From CAYPPK01 sp964412615 (lineage in GTDB: Bacteria; Patescibacteriota; Minisyncoccia; Sungbacterales; HO2-52-23), in NCBI GenBank assembly GCA_964412615.1, contig CAYPPK010000001.1, positions 1-64,000 on the forward strand: 64,000 nucleotides of DNA. Direction: 5' to 3'. A program made the translations under genes and the position numbers. Below the pieces are notes generated by a model, which saw nothing but the letters and a program-made list of their open reading frames with translations, made no database searches and had not been told where the DNA came from. Shown here one piece after another: positions 1 to 7,911 of the stretch. Position 1 is the first letter of the stretch, and each line of letters opens with the position of its first letter.

Positions 1-33
1 GTTTGGAAATTTTAAATATTTCTTACAACAAAA

Positions 34-87
34 CACGCCGCGTAACCAAGATGTCCTATTAGGAGGGGAATAGGAGAGGGCGGCGTG
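34..87 (-). terminator. Stem-loop, probable terminator of the minus-strand lyase operon
   Basis: Arms CACGCCGC (34-41) and GCGGCGTG (80-87) pair perfectly and enclose a second hairpin, CCTATT (55-60) with AATAGG (69-74). Read on the minus strand the outer stem is followed by TTTTGTTGT. It lies about 130 bp beyond the stop of the minus-strand gene ending at 219. A terminator is inferred from the T-rich 3' side; the nested stem could also be part of a structured RNA. Confidence 0.45.
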
Positions 88-95
88 CTTTGGCG

Positions 96-159
96 TTCGC
101 ACGAAATTTTGCGAACATGTTTTGGATCTGTAGTAACTTTGTCCCGGGTTACTAGATCC
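96..159. other. Two further hairpins, function unknown
   Basis: TTCGCA (96-101) pairs with TGCGAA (110-115). GGATCT (124-129) plus AGTAAC (132-137) pair with GTTACT (148-153) plus AGATCC (154-159), with a two-base bulge. Together with the 34-87 stem they make an array of three hairpins in the only gene-free stretch at the left end of the window. No gene is visible in 1-218. Confidence 0.4.
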
Positions 160-218
160 GTTTTAATGATAAGGAACCACCATAAATGATAAGAGCAAAA
201 GATGATGTTTTTATGAAT

Positions 219-3092
219 TTAGGGTTCTTTAGGCCACAATCTTGCCATGTTTATGTTTGCTTTCTTTTGTTTGGGGGCATTTTTTGTCGGAATGGCGGCC
301 AAATTGGATAAGGGAGAAATTGTATTTTCGGCGTTAAGAGAGCGGACCGCAAAATAAAGATCAGATTCAATATCAGGTTTGACCATAAGGCTTTGCTTTT
401 CTCCCGGTTGGGCTTGGTATGGCAAAGTTGGGGCGCCAAACCAAGGCACATATTGGTTTGGATCAAGAGCAAAAACATTTTGCTTGAGGTCAAAGCCTAA
501 CCCTAGTGCTATTTTACGATTGCTAAATTTAACTTCATATCGTTCAGCGCCAGCGGGGGCGGTCCAGGTTAAGGTTACAGTATGGTCTGGATTTTTCGTG
601 GCAACCAAGTCAGTGATGGGATCGGGTGGGGGCAAGGTGCGCGGATGAAAAAGGGCTTGCGCCGGCAAAGATACAAAACTGGCGGTCTGCTCCAGCAAGA
701 AATTACTATAAAGATTGCGGGCTAGCTGTTTGATATAGTAGTCCAGAAATTTCCGGTTGCCGGTTTGGTGATATCCCCACCAGGCCAACACGGCCAGATT
801 GCTTGAGGTGGTACCTTGAATCGTGCTCGGCATATCCAGTTGCACGGAAAGAGAAGTTCCAACCGTAAGAATATTGGGAGAGTTAACAAATGCCTCCTCC
901 AGCCACCAACAAGCCATACCGTTGACGGCATCGCGAATTTCTTGAGCGCGAGGAGTTTCCTCTTTGCGGATTCGGTAAAATTGATAGAGACCGTTTAATA
1001 AAATCCCCAAATGTGAAGCTTGGGCAATTCGGCTGCCGCCTACATCTAAACCATAGAGCCAATGTAAGCCTCTGGTTTTACTAACACCTACGCCGCCTTT
1101 GGGTCCAACCCCAGATACTTCAAGTTCGGAAAGCAGGCTGCGGGCAATGTGCTGATCTCCTATTTCTAAATTCAATTTTGCTTCCGGATCTCCGATAGCC
1201 GCCAAAAATTCATGCATTATTGCTTGACTCAGCAAAATATTACCCAAGCCCCGGGAGCTGCCTGCTCCGATTCTGTTTTCCTGGGTTCGAGGATTATTAA
1301 ATCTAGCCTTATGGTCTAAAATCGCTTCTTTACTGCCTTCATCTCCACTCAAGAAATAGTAGAAAATCATACCCCACCAATGGGCGTGATCCTGGTTTGG
1401 CCGGAAAATATTCGCTTTGTCACTATTTAAAGAAATAGACCGCTGGGGATATCCTTTATAATTCCACATAGAAGGATTTTGTTCCTGCCAATTAAAACCA
1501 TCCGCCCGGGGAATAGCTTGCTCTTCCTGATAGTTATAAAAAGTTTTAGCTGCTAAATATTGTCCGGGAGTTCCCCAACGCAGCCATTTCATCAGGTGTT
1601 CAAAACGCAATTCAATTTGGTTGGAGCCGCGCTGATCATGCCAGCCATACATGCGATGGATTTTATAATCAATATTGCTGCGGGCCGGAACCGGAGGCAA
1701 GGGGGTAGTAAGGCCGAGCGCTTTGGCAATTTTTATGGTTTCTTTATAAAAAGAATCCTCTTCTTCTATGGTCAACAGCGGATAAGGCAACGCGCCGGTT
1801 TTGTTGTAATATTCTGGCGAGGCAACGCGACCAATCAGGAAATTTTGGAAACGCTTAAAATCCTGCCCGGGTGAGGAGAGATGCGTGTCATGGAAATTAA
1901 AGAAAAGTTCGCTGATGGAATACTGCGGATAAGCTTGCCAATGCGAAATTATATTTTGCTGGGGGCGGATGCCTATTTTAATTTCCTTTCCGCCATTATT
2001 AAATTCCAAACTTTTAGGCCAATAGCCGGGAAGATGCCAAACTCCTATTTGTACTCCTAGTCCGGAGGCATCATAAAGATCACCCCACCCTTCCGGATGT
2101 TGCGATTGGCTTCCAAAAGCTAATAAATCTGATCCGCGTTGGATGACATATCCTTCCTGGGAGTAGCGGTAAGGATACGCTTCAGTGCGGGGGATATAAG
2201 AGCGGACTTGTTTAATGTCCCAGGAACTGTCCTCTTTATAGTCGGAATAGGATTGGTACAAGAATACGGATTCTTCGCTCAAAAACGAGCCGGAAGTTAT
2301 GCCGTTGTGGCTGGCTAAAGAAAAATAGCGGATAGGCCCGAGACTGGGGGTAAGTTCAATTTCATGCGAACGAAATTCTTTAAAAGCGGTAGCAAAAGTG
2401 GAGCTGGGAGTTTCAGCATTACGCAAATAAGCTTTTAATTTGGCAAAACTTTTTCCGTAAAAGAAAAACAAACGGGCGGTAAAGGCCAAATAAGCATTCC
2501 CTTCCGTGTCACGCAAATAGCCGGTAGCCTTAATAACTGCTTTCACTGGTCCGTTTTCTTCTATTATAACTTGCGAATCCGCATCGTTAGCAGACGCATA
2601 AATAGTAGCGCAGGGACGAACGCAAACAATATCCGGATAAGCCGGACCTCTAAGCAACAGGCCTTTGGAAGAACCGGAAGAAACCACCTGCCTGCCGTTT
2701 ACATATACCTGGTCAAACAAATTGAAATTTTTTTTCCGGATAATAAATTCTCCCGGGCCGGTATTGATCCGAATATTTTCCCCTTCGTCTATGGCTAGAT
2801 TCGGACCGCCAAAATTCCCCTTGCCACCTTTAAGAGCAATGGAGGTATTAGGCTCGCCAGCTTTAACATCCGCCAAAGTATCAAGCAAGACCCATTTGAG
2901 GTTGCCTGAAGGCCAGCGGCCCAAAACTCGGAATTGTCCGCGCCTTGCTCCTTCCAATCCAAGTTCACTGATTTCTCTTAGGTGCGCGTCATCTGGAAGG
3001 GGAATGCCAATAGTTACGGGTTCTTGGACCCGATCTACTCCGGTCTCATCCGGACCTAAGGCTTCTTGAATGATAAGTGAAATTTTTTTCAT
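219..3092 (-). CDS. PcRGLX/YetA-like exo-rhamnogalacturonan lyase family protein
   Basis: A 957-residue protein resembling the PcRGLX/YetA family: an N-terminal RIFT-barrel-like part (about 1-90, with RWPSGNLKWVLLD), a large central (alpha/alpha) toroid-like part (about 450-830), and a C-terminal fibronectin type III-like domain (about 845-945, PDPITDLVATKN then VTLTWTAPAGAERYEVKFS). Known members cleave pectic rhamnogalacturonan. No signal peptide or membrane segment is visible, so a cytoplasmic role or unusual export is possible. The ATG at 3092 (MKKISLII) is preferred over the one at 3110 because 3110 lies within the inverted-repeat element that separates this gene from the histidine kinase. 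It is last in an apparent response regulator - kinase - lyase operon. Family assignment is from remembered sequence character only. Confidence 0.6.
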   Translation of the reverse strand: MKKISLIIQEALGPDETGVDRVQEPVTIGIPLPDDAHLREISELGLEGARRGQFRVLGRWPSGNLKWVLLDTLADVKAGEPNTSIALKGGKGNFGGPNLAIDEGENIRINTGPGEFIIRKKNFNLFDQVYVNGRQVVSSGSSKGLLLRGPAYPDIVCVRPCATIYASANDADSQVIIEENGPVKAVIKATGYLRDTEGNAYLAFTARLFFFYGKSFAKLKAYLRNAETPSSTFATAFKEFRSHEIELTPSLGPIRYFSLASHNGITSGSFLSEESVFLYQSYSDYKEDSSWDIKQVRSYIPRTEAYPYRYSQEGYVIQRGSDLLAFGSQSQHPEGWGDLYDASGLGVQIGVWHLPGYWPKSLEFNNGGKEIKIGIRPQQNIISHWQAYPQYSISELFFNFHDTHLSSPGQDFKRFQNFLIGRVASPEYYNKTGALPYPLLTIEEEDSFYKETIKIAKALGLTTPLPPVPARSNIDYKIHRMYGWHDQRGSNQIELRFEHLMKWLRWGTPGQYLAAKTFYNYQEEQAIPRADGFNWQEQNPSMWNYKGYPQRSISLNSDKANIFRPNQDHAHWWGMIFYYFLSGDEGSKEAILDHKARFNNPRTQENRIGAGSSRGLGNILLSQAIMHEFLAAIGDPEAKLNLEIGDQHIARSLLSELEVSGVGPKGGVGVSKTRGLHWLYGLDVGGSRIAQASHLGILLNGLYQFYRIRKEETPRAQEIRDAVNGMACWWLEEAFVNSPNILTVGTSLSVQLDMPSTIQGTTSSNLAVLAWWGYHQTGNRKFLDYYIKQLARNLYSNFLLEQTASFVSLPAQALFHPRTLPPPDPITDLVATKNPDHTVTLTWTAPAGAERYEVKFSNRKIALGLGFDLKQNVFALDPNQYVPWFGAPTLPYQAQPGEKQSLMVKPDIESDLYFAVRSLNAENTISPLSNLAAIPTKNAPKQKKANINMARLWPKEP

Positions 3093-3214
3093 CCCACCCG
3101 TAACTTGCACAAGTCATAAACTGCTTCTTTTCCAAGAAGGGTGTTTATGGTTGTGTAGTTGCTTTTGATATTTCTCATGCGTTTGGTTTATTTCAGTGCA
3201 AATTATGGGTGGGA
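3092..3214 (-). repeat. Intercistronic inverted-repeat element, copy 1
   Basis: Terminal arms 3092-3110 (TCCCACCCGTAACTTGCAC) and 3196-3214 pair over 19 bp with two differences, enclosing 85 bp. Read on the minus strand the element begins right after TGAA, which includes the kinase stop TGA, and ends at the A of the lyase start codon followed by TGAA. Same family as 42467, 44341, 46048 and 53465. Confidence 0.8.
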
Positions 3215-3215
3215 T

Positions 3216-4187
3216 TCATACTCGTTCCGGCATTTTAAGACCTGGGCTGGCCGGAAAGCTTACCGTTACCGTCGTACCTTTGCCTAAGGCGCTTTTAATA
3301 GATATTAAACCCCGGTGTTTTTTTACTATTTCTCGCACTATGGTAAGGCCTAAACCAGAAGATCCACTCCCGGCTTTACGTAAACGGGAAACATCAGTTT
3401 TGTAGAAGGGTTCAAAAATGTGGGGCAAATCTTTGGCCGAAATGCCGATGCCGGTATCCTGCACCACCAATTCCACATCTTGGGGGGCATTGTTTTTCAC
3501 CATTATTGTCACCTGCCCTTCCTCCGGCGTATAAAAAACGGCATTCTTAAGCAAATTCAACGACATTTCTTCTAAAGCAGTTACGTTGCCCCAAATCAGG
3601 GCAGATTCTGATTTGGTTACAATCAAACGGATCTTTTTTTTGTTGGCTATTTTGTCAACCGAGTGGAGGGAATGCAAAACTACATCCGCTAAATTTACCC
3701 GGCTGAAAGGCATTTCGGCCACCTGCGAATCAATTTGCGAAAGATTGAGGAGGTTTTGCAAAATGTTTGACATGCGGTCTATTTCTTCCAAATTGCTTTT
3801 GATGGTTTGAGCGGCTTCCTGGGAGTTCAGCTCCTCTCCTTCCAGAAGAGTTACTTCCGAATTGGTTTTCATGATGGAAAGGGGAGTCCGCAATTCGTGC
3901 GAGGCATCGGCGATAAAACGCTTTTGCGTCTGCATGGCCGTTTTGATTGGTTTCAAAGTAATGCCTGATAAAAAATATCCCACCACAGTAGCGACAATCG
4001 CGATTGTCAAAGGTAGGATATATACGGTATTAGTGAGCTTAAGGCCGAAATTAAATATCGTCAGTATGGCGGCAATGGTTACAAGATAGGAGATTAAGAG
4101 TTTAAAACGGGTGCGGAAAAAAAGGTCATGCCTTAATTCGGTAACCCACCCCACGAATTGTTTCCAATAATTTCTCATGATGGCCAT
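3216..4187 (-). CDS. Sensor histidine kinase
   Basis: A 323-residue kinase. Two transmembrane segments lie near residues 29-48 and 53-72 with almost no extracytoplasmic loop. The HisKA domain follows with the H-box ASHELRTPLS (phospho-accepting His about residue 97). The HATPase domain shows the N-box NLLKNAVFYTPEEG, the G1 box DTGIGI and the G2 region GSGSSGLGL. It is short for its class and lacks a recognisable sensor domain, so it may sense a membrane signal or a partner. The start overlaps the response-regulator gene by 62 nt; a GTG at 4154 would shorten the overlap. It should phosphorylate the adjacent OmpR-type regulator. Confidence 0.9.
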   Translation of the reverse strand: MAIMRNYWKQFVGWVTELRHDLFFRTRFKLLISYLVTIAAILTIFNFGLKLTNTVYILPLTIAIVATVVGYFLSGITLKPIKTAMQTQKRFIADASHELRTPLSIMKTNSEVTLLEGEELNSQEAAQTIKSNLEEIDRMSNILQNLLNLSQIDSQVAEMPFSRVNLADVVLHSLHSVDKIANKKKIRLIVTKSESALIWGNVTALEEMSLNLLKNAVFYTPEEGQVTIMVKNNAPQDVELVVQDTGIGISAKDLPHIFEPFYKTDVSRLRKAGSGSSGLGLTIVREIVKKHRGLISIKSALGKGTTVTVSFPASPGLKMPERV

Positions 4188-4800
4188 TATCTACTTTTTT
4201 TCTAAGATTCTTAACATGCACATCCACCACATTGCTGAAAGAATCAAAAGCGAAGTCCCAGAGATGGTCTAAAATCTGCTCCCGGGACAACACCTGATTG
4301 GGGTGTCGCATCAGGTATTCCAATAATCCAAATTCTTTCAAAGTTAAAGGAATTTCCTGGTCGTTTCTTAGTACTCTTCTGGTGACCGTGTTTAAAATTA
4401 AGTCCTTAATTTTAATTTCGGTGGGGATCAACTGCTCGGGCCGGCGCAGGAGGGCGCGAATGCGGGCTAGTAATTCTTCAAAGGAAAATGGTTTTACCAG
4501 GTAATCGTCCGCTCCGCCGTCCAAAGCCACAATTTTGTCTTCCGTAGTATCCCGGGCGGTCAATACTAAAATGGGGGTAAGAATATTTTGCTCCCGAACA
4601 TTTTTGGCCACCTCAAATCCGTTTCGTTTGGGAAGCATGAGGTCAAGAATTATCAGGTCATAGTCCTTGCGGCCAAGTTCAATGCGCCGCTGTCCGGCTT
4701 CGCCGTCCAGCACGTAATCTACCGCGTATCCTTCTTTTTCCAACCCCTTTTTTAAAGATTTCGCCAGCTTTTCTTCGTCTTCAACGATGAGAAGCTTCAT
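4126..4800 (-). CDS. OmpR-family response regulator
   Basis: A 224-residue two-domain regulator. The receiver domain (1-115) has the acidic pair E7/D8, the phospho-acceptor D53 in LIILDLMLPK, and the conserved lysine in LVKPFSFEEL. The C-terminal winged-helix domain (about 128-222) shows LTLKEFGLLEYLMRHPNQVLSRE and ends VDVHVKNLRKKV and RGVGYRI, typical of OmpR/PhoB proteins. It is first in a minus-strand operon with its kinase and the lyase-like gene. Targets are not visible. Confidence 0.93.
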   Translation of the reverse strand: MKLLIVEDEEKLAKSLKKGLEKEGYAVDYVLDGEAGQRRIELGRKDYDLIILDLMLPKRNGFEVAKNVREQNILTPILVLTARDTTEDKIVALDGGADDYLVKPFSFEELLARIRALLRRPEQLIPTEIKIKDLILNTVTRRVLRNDQEIPLTLKEFGLLEYLMRHPNQVLSREQILDHLWDFAFDSFSNVVDVHVKNLRKKVDNGHHEKLLETIRGVGYRIKA

Positions 4801-4958
4801 AAGTTTTGCATTTTAGTCGCTAAAGCTTTCATTAAGTAGTTAAAATGTTAGAAATGGAAGGTGAGGATTGGATGAAGTCGGATTATTGTGGTATGTTATA
4901 ACTTTTTTTGACCCTATGTCAATAGCAAATGCTTCTGGATTGCATGCCAAGATTTGCT

Positions 4959-4964
4959 TATAAT
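4959..4964 (+). promoter_or_regulatory. -10 box TATAAT of the DedA gene
   Basis: TATAAT at 4959-4964 is 13 nt from the ATG at 4978, leaving a leader of only about 6 nt. No Shine-Dalgarno sequence precedes the ATG, so the mRNA is close to leaderless. No good -35 is seen. It lies in the divergent 177-bp region between the response regulator and DedA. Confidence 0.55.
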
Positions 4965-4977
4965 ATAGTCAGTTTTC

Positions 4978-5622
4978 ATGGATTTTCTTTCGGGGTTTGA
5001 TTTAGAATTGTTAATTACCTCGGTGGGGCTAGCCGGCCTCTTTTTAATCGTTTTTGCCGAATCAGGATTGCTAATCGGCTTTTTCCTGCCAGGTGATTCC
5101 CTGCTTTTTACGGCCGGGTTTCTAGCCTCCCAAGGTTTTTTTAATGTTTTCCTATTGGCCGCTCTTACTTTCCTGGCTGCCGTTTTGGGAGATTCCGTAG
5201 GTTATGCCTTTGGCAAAAAAATCGGCCCCCGGGTATTTACCCGAGAAAATTCTTTTCTTTTTAATAAGACTAATCTTTTTCGCGCTAAGGAATTTTATGA
5301 ACGCCATGGCGGCATTACTATCATTCTGGCTCGTTTTATGCCGGTTATACGGACTTTTGCTCCCATCCTGGCCGGAGTGGGGGAAATGCGTTACGCAACT
5401 TTTTTTTCTTACAATGTAATAGGAGCCGCAATCTGGGCCATGGGGCTCACGGCTGCCGGTTATTGGTTCGGGCGTCTGATTCCGGACATCGACCGATATC
5501 TTCTGCCCGTAATTGGTTTAATTATTTTTATTTCTTTCCTTCCCCCTCTGGTGCATTTTTTGCGGAAAAAAGAAGATAGGGACCGCCTGCGCCGGTTTCT
5601 CGCAAAAATAATCACTGGTTAA
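4978..5622 (+). CDS. DedA-family (SNARE-associated/VTT) membrane protein
   Basis: A 214-residue polytopic membrane protein. The N-terminal part shows FAESGLLIGFFLPGDSLLF, the classical DedA motif with E and G-D-S, and the middle has RFMPVIRTFAPILAG with the conserved arginines and proline. Five to six hydrophobic segments are visible. DedA proteins belong to the VTT superfamily, implicated in lipid scrambling and undecaprenyl-phosphate recycling; that role would fit an organism with heavy surface glycosylation, but this is inference. The gene stands alone with its own promoter. Confidence 0.9.
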   Translation: MDFLSGFDLELLITSVGLAGLFLIVFAESGLLIGFFLPGDSLLFTAGFLASQGFFNVFLLAALTFLAAVLGDSVGYAFGKKIGPRVFTRENSFLFNKTNLFRAKEFYERHGGITIILARFMPVIRTFAPILAGVGEMRYATFFSYNVIGAAIWAMGLTAAGYWFGRLIPDIDRYLLPVIGLIIFISFLPPLVHFLRKKEDRDRLRRFLAKIITG

Positions 5623-5665
5623 TGAAAAATTTATTTTTATTGTTTAAAGTTATCGCTAAGTCTAG

Positions 5666-5674
5666 TGTTAAAAT
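5666..5674 (+). promoter_or_regulatory. Extended -10 (TGTTAAAAT) of the peroxiredoxin gene
   Basis: TG at 5666-5667 plus TAAAAT at 5669-5674 form an extended -10 element. The ATG at 5683 is 8 nt further on, where transcription would be expected to start, so the mRNA should be leaderless. This argues against the in-frame GTG at 5665. Confidence 0.55.
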
Positions 5675-5682
5675 TAACCCCT

Positions 5683-6210
5683 ATGATTAAAATTGCAACT
5701 AAAGCGCCGGAATTTTCTGAAGTCATGGCTTACCAAACAGGCAGTTTCAAAAAAGTGTCGCTAAGCGACTGGCGCGGCCACTGGCTGGTATTTTTCTTTT
5801 ACCCGCGGGATTTTACTTTTGTTTGTCCCACGGAAATAGAAGAATTCAGCCGGCTGGAAAAAGAATTTAAAGAGGCGGATGCTTTGATTCTCGCTTGTTC
5901 CACCGACAGCGAATGGTCTCACAAAAACTGGTTTGAAACTGATGAACGCCTGAAATCAGTTAAATATCCTATTCTGGCTGATACGGCGCATAAAATTTCA
6001 GAGAGCTACGGTGTGCTGGCAGAAGACGGCTCCGCGCAAAGAGGAACTTTTATTATTGATCCGGAAGGAATTGTCCGCTGGATCAATGTTTCAGATAGTT
6101 CAGTGGGCCGGTCGGTAAAAGAAGTGTTTCGTTCTCTTAGGGCCTTGCAGTCGGGCGAGCTCTGCCCAGTGGAATGGGAGCCAGGAAAAGAAACTCTGAA
6201 AAAAAGCTAA
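5683..6210 (+). CDS. Typical 2-Cys peroxiredoxin (AhpC/TSA family)
   Basis: A 175-residue peroxiredoxin. The peroxidatic cysteine lies in FTFVCPTEIEEF (about residue 48). The resolving cysteine is in SGELCPVEWEPG near the C terminus, so this is a typical 2-Cys AhpC/Prx1-type enzyme that reduces peroxides with electrons from a thioredoxin-like donor. The start at 5683 (MIKIATKAPEF) follows a -10 box directly. The neighbouring Fe-S assembly genes and superoxide dismutase suggest a shared oxidative-stress role. No dedicated reductase (AhpF) is present. Confidence 0.93.
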   Translation: MIKIATKAPEFSEVMAYQTGSFKKVSLSDWRGHWLVFFFYPRDFTFVCPTEIEEFSRLEKEFKEADALILACSTDSEWSHKNWFETDERLKSVKYPILADTAHKISESYGVLAEDGSAQRGTFIIDPEGIVRWINVSDSSVGRSVKEVFRSLRALQSGELCPVEWEPGKETLKKS

Positions 6211-6252
6211 ATTTTCAAGCTGCGGAATTTTGACCAGATATGCCTTTTGAGT

Positions 6253-6258
6253 TAAAAT
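6253..6258 (+). promoter_or_regulatory. -10 box TAAAAT of the cysteine desulfurase gene
   Basis: TAAAAT at 6253-6258 lies 9 nt before the ATG at 6268. No Shine-Dalgarno sequence is present, again consistent with leaderless translation, and it favours 6268 over the GTG at 6262. Confidence 0.5.
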
Positions 6259-6267
6259 GGCGTGATT

Positions 6268-7599
6268 ATGAGAGAAGTATATTTGGATCATGCCGCCACC
6301 ACCTATCTTGATCCTCGGGTAAGGGAGGCGATGGAACCTTATTGGGAAATAGAATACGGCAATCCCTCTTCTTTATACCGCGCGGGCAGGAAAGCAAAGG
6401 AAGCTTTGGACCAAAGCCGCGATACAGTCGCGCAGACTTTACATTGCCGGCCGGAAGAGATTACTTTTACCGGCGGCGGAACCGAAGCAATTAATCTTGC
6501 CATCTTCGGTGTAGCTCGTATGTATAAAGAGCAGGGCAAACATCTTATAACGACTAAAATTGAACATCATGCCGTGCTTCATTCCATGGAAGCCTTGGGA
6601 AAAGAAGGATTTGAGATTACTTATCTTGAAGTGGATGAATACGGTTTGGTAAATCCGGAAGACGTGAAAAAAGCGCTCCGTCCCGATACTATTTTGGTTT
6701 CCGTAATGTACGCTAATAACGAAATCGGGACAATTGAGCCGATTGCAGAAATCGGAAAAGTAGTCACAGAGTTTCGGAAGGAAAAAGTAAAGAACCTACA
6801 ACCTACAACCTACAAGCTAATTCCTCCGTTCTTTATGACTGACGCTTGCCAAGCGGCAGGAGCTCTAGATTTGGAAGTAGACAAGTTGGGAGTTGATCTG
6901 CTTGCTTTTAACGGTTCTAAAATTTACGGGCCTAAGGGTGTAGGCGCTTTGTATATCAAAAAAGGAGTAAGAGTAAAGTCCCTGATCTATGGCGGCGGAC
7001 AAGAAAATAATCTTCGTTCCGGAACTGAAAATGTGCCTGGAATTGTCGGCTTGGCCAAAGCTTTGGAGTTGGCGCAAAAAGAAAGACAAGAAGAAAATGC
7101 CCGCCTTGGCGGATTGCGTGATTATTTTATCAGCCGGCTGATTAAAGAAATTCCCAAAACTGTTCTTAACGGCCCGCCCCCGGAGGGCGAGGCTCGCTCC
7201 ACATCGTTGGGCGGCCATCCTTTGAAGCGCCTTCCTAATAACGTAAATGTTTCCGTTTTGGATATTGAAGGAGAAGCGGTAATTTTATATCTGGACGCCA
7301 AAGGGATTTATATTTCTACCGGCTCGGCCTGCACTTCCACCACCCTTGATCCCTCGCATGTGATTTTGGCCATCGGCCGACCGTATGAATACGCGCACGG
7401 TTCGCTGCGCTTTACTTTGGGAAAGCGCACTACCAAGAAGGACTTGGACTATGTAATGGAAGTGTTTCCTGGGGTGGTGGAAAAATTGCGTAAAATTTCT
7501 CCGGTACGCATGGAAGTAGGGCAGAAAACAGTAAGCCACCCGGAGGCGTTCGCTGGTCAAGGCTCCAAGATCAAGGTTGGGGGGAAGAACTACAAGTAA
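6268..7599 (+). CDS. nifS: Cysteine desulfurase (NifS/IscS family)
   Basis: A 443-residue PLP enzyme that should provide sulfane sulfur for Fe-S assembly. It starts MREVYLDHAATTYLDP, as usual for the family. Visible features are the cofactor-contacting His in KIEHHAVLHS, the Schiff-base lysine in FNGSKIYGPKG, and the active-site cysteine loop SGSACTSTTLDPSHV. An unusual insertion (NLQPTTYKLIPP, about 177-188) derived from a 7-nt tandem repeat precedes FFMTDACQAAG, where relatives have a short loop. The C-terminal about 35 residues extend past the conserved end. It lies upstream of the NifU-like scaffold, separated by a small opposite-strand gene. IscS and NifS cannot be told apart from sequence alone here. 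Confidence 0.92.
   Translation: MREVYLDHAATTYLDPRVREAMEPYWEIEYGNPSSLYRAGRKAKEALDQSRDTVAQTLHCRPEEITFTGGGTEAINLAIFGVARMYKEQGKHLITTKIEHHAVLHSMEALGKEGFEITYLEVDEYGLVNPEDVKKALRPDTILVSVMYANNEIGTIEPIAEIGKVVTEFRKEKVKNLQPTTYKLIPPFFMTDACQAAGALDLEVDKLGVDLLAFNGSKIYGPKGVGALYIKKGVRVKSLIYGGGQENNLRSGTENVPGIVGLAKALELAQKERQEENARLGGLRDYFISRLIKEIPKTVLNGPPPEGEARSTSLGGHPLKRLPNNVNVSVLDIEGEAVILYLDAKGIYISTGSACTSTTLDPSHVILAIGRPYEYAHGSLRFTLGKRTTKKDLDYVMEVFPGVVEKLRKISPVRMEVGQKTVSHPEAFAGQGSKIKVGGKNYK
6794..6819 (+). repeat. Heptanucleotide tandem repeat inside nifS
   Basis: Three ACCTACA units followed by AGCTA. This variant of the GCTACAA repeat at 36063, 37012 and 38315 encodes LQPTTYKL in frame. Confidence 0.7.
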
Positions 7600-7603
7600 A
7601 TAG

Positions 7604-7619
7604 CCCGACGCAAGTCGGG
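7604..7619. repeat. GTCGG-type hairpin after nifS
   Basis: CCCGAC (7604-7609), GCAA tetraloop, GTCGGG (7614-7619), five bases after the nifS stop. The following ACTGTTTAAAAA is only a weak T-run. The stem matches hairpins at 29407 and 35872, so it may be a dispersed repeat that can also serve as a terminator. Confidence 0.5.
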
Positions 7620-7640
7620 ACTGTTTAAAAAGAGGATCAA

Positions 7641-7853
7641 TTAGTCGGGAAGGCATAAAAGATTTGTGAAGATAAGGTCGTGAGCGGCGTCTTCGGGCGT
7701 AACCCAACGACTGAATGTTTTTCCACACGGACACCGGATGGATATTTCATATCCTTTACTGGTTGGTGTAGGCGCTGTTGCCTCTCTGTCGGAATCTCCG
7801 CAAATTTCGTGCTCTTCTAGAAACTTTTGAACATCATTCCACACTCCGGCCAT
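7641..7853 (-). CDS. Small hypothetical protein with CPCG motif
   Basis: A 70-residue soluble protein of unknown function, starting MAGVWNDVQKFLEEHEICG and ending DLIFTNLLCLPD. The single CPCG pair (IRCPCGKTFSRWV) could bind a metal, but no family is recognised. The start at 7853 is chosen because GGAGG lies six bases upstream on the minus strand; a longer frame would start at 7973 inside the NifU gene. It sits antisense between nifS and the NifU gene with a divergent gap of 58 bp. The strong Shine-Dalgarno sequence is unlike its leaderless neighbours and hints at a separate origin. Confidence 0.5.
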   Translation of the reverse strand: MAGVWNDVQKFLEEHEICGDSDREATAPTPTSKGYEISIRCPCGKTFSRWVTPEDAAHDLIFTNLLCLPD

Positions 7854-7911
7854 AATATCCTCCAAGTGGGCTGAGGGTAAGTGTATATGGTAATTAAGCA
7901 AATAGCAATCT

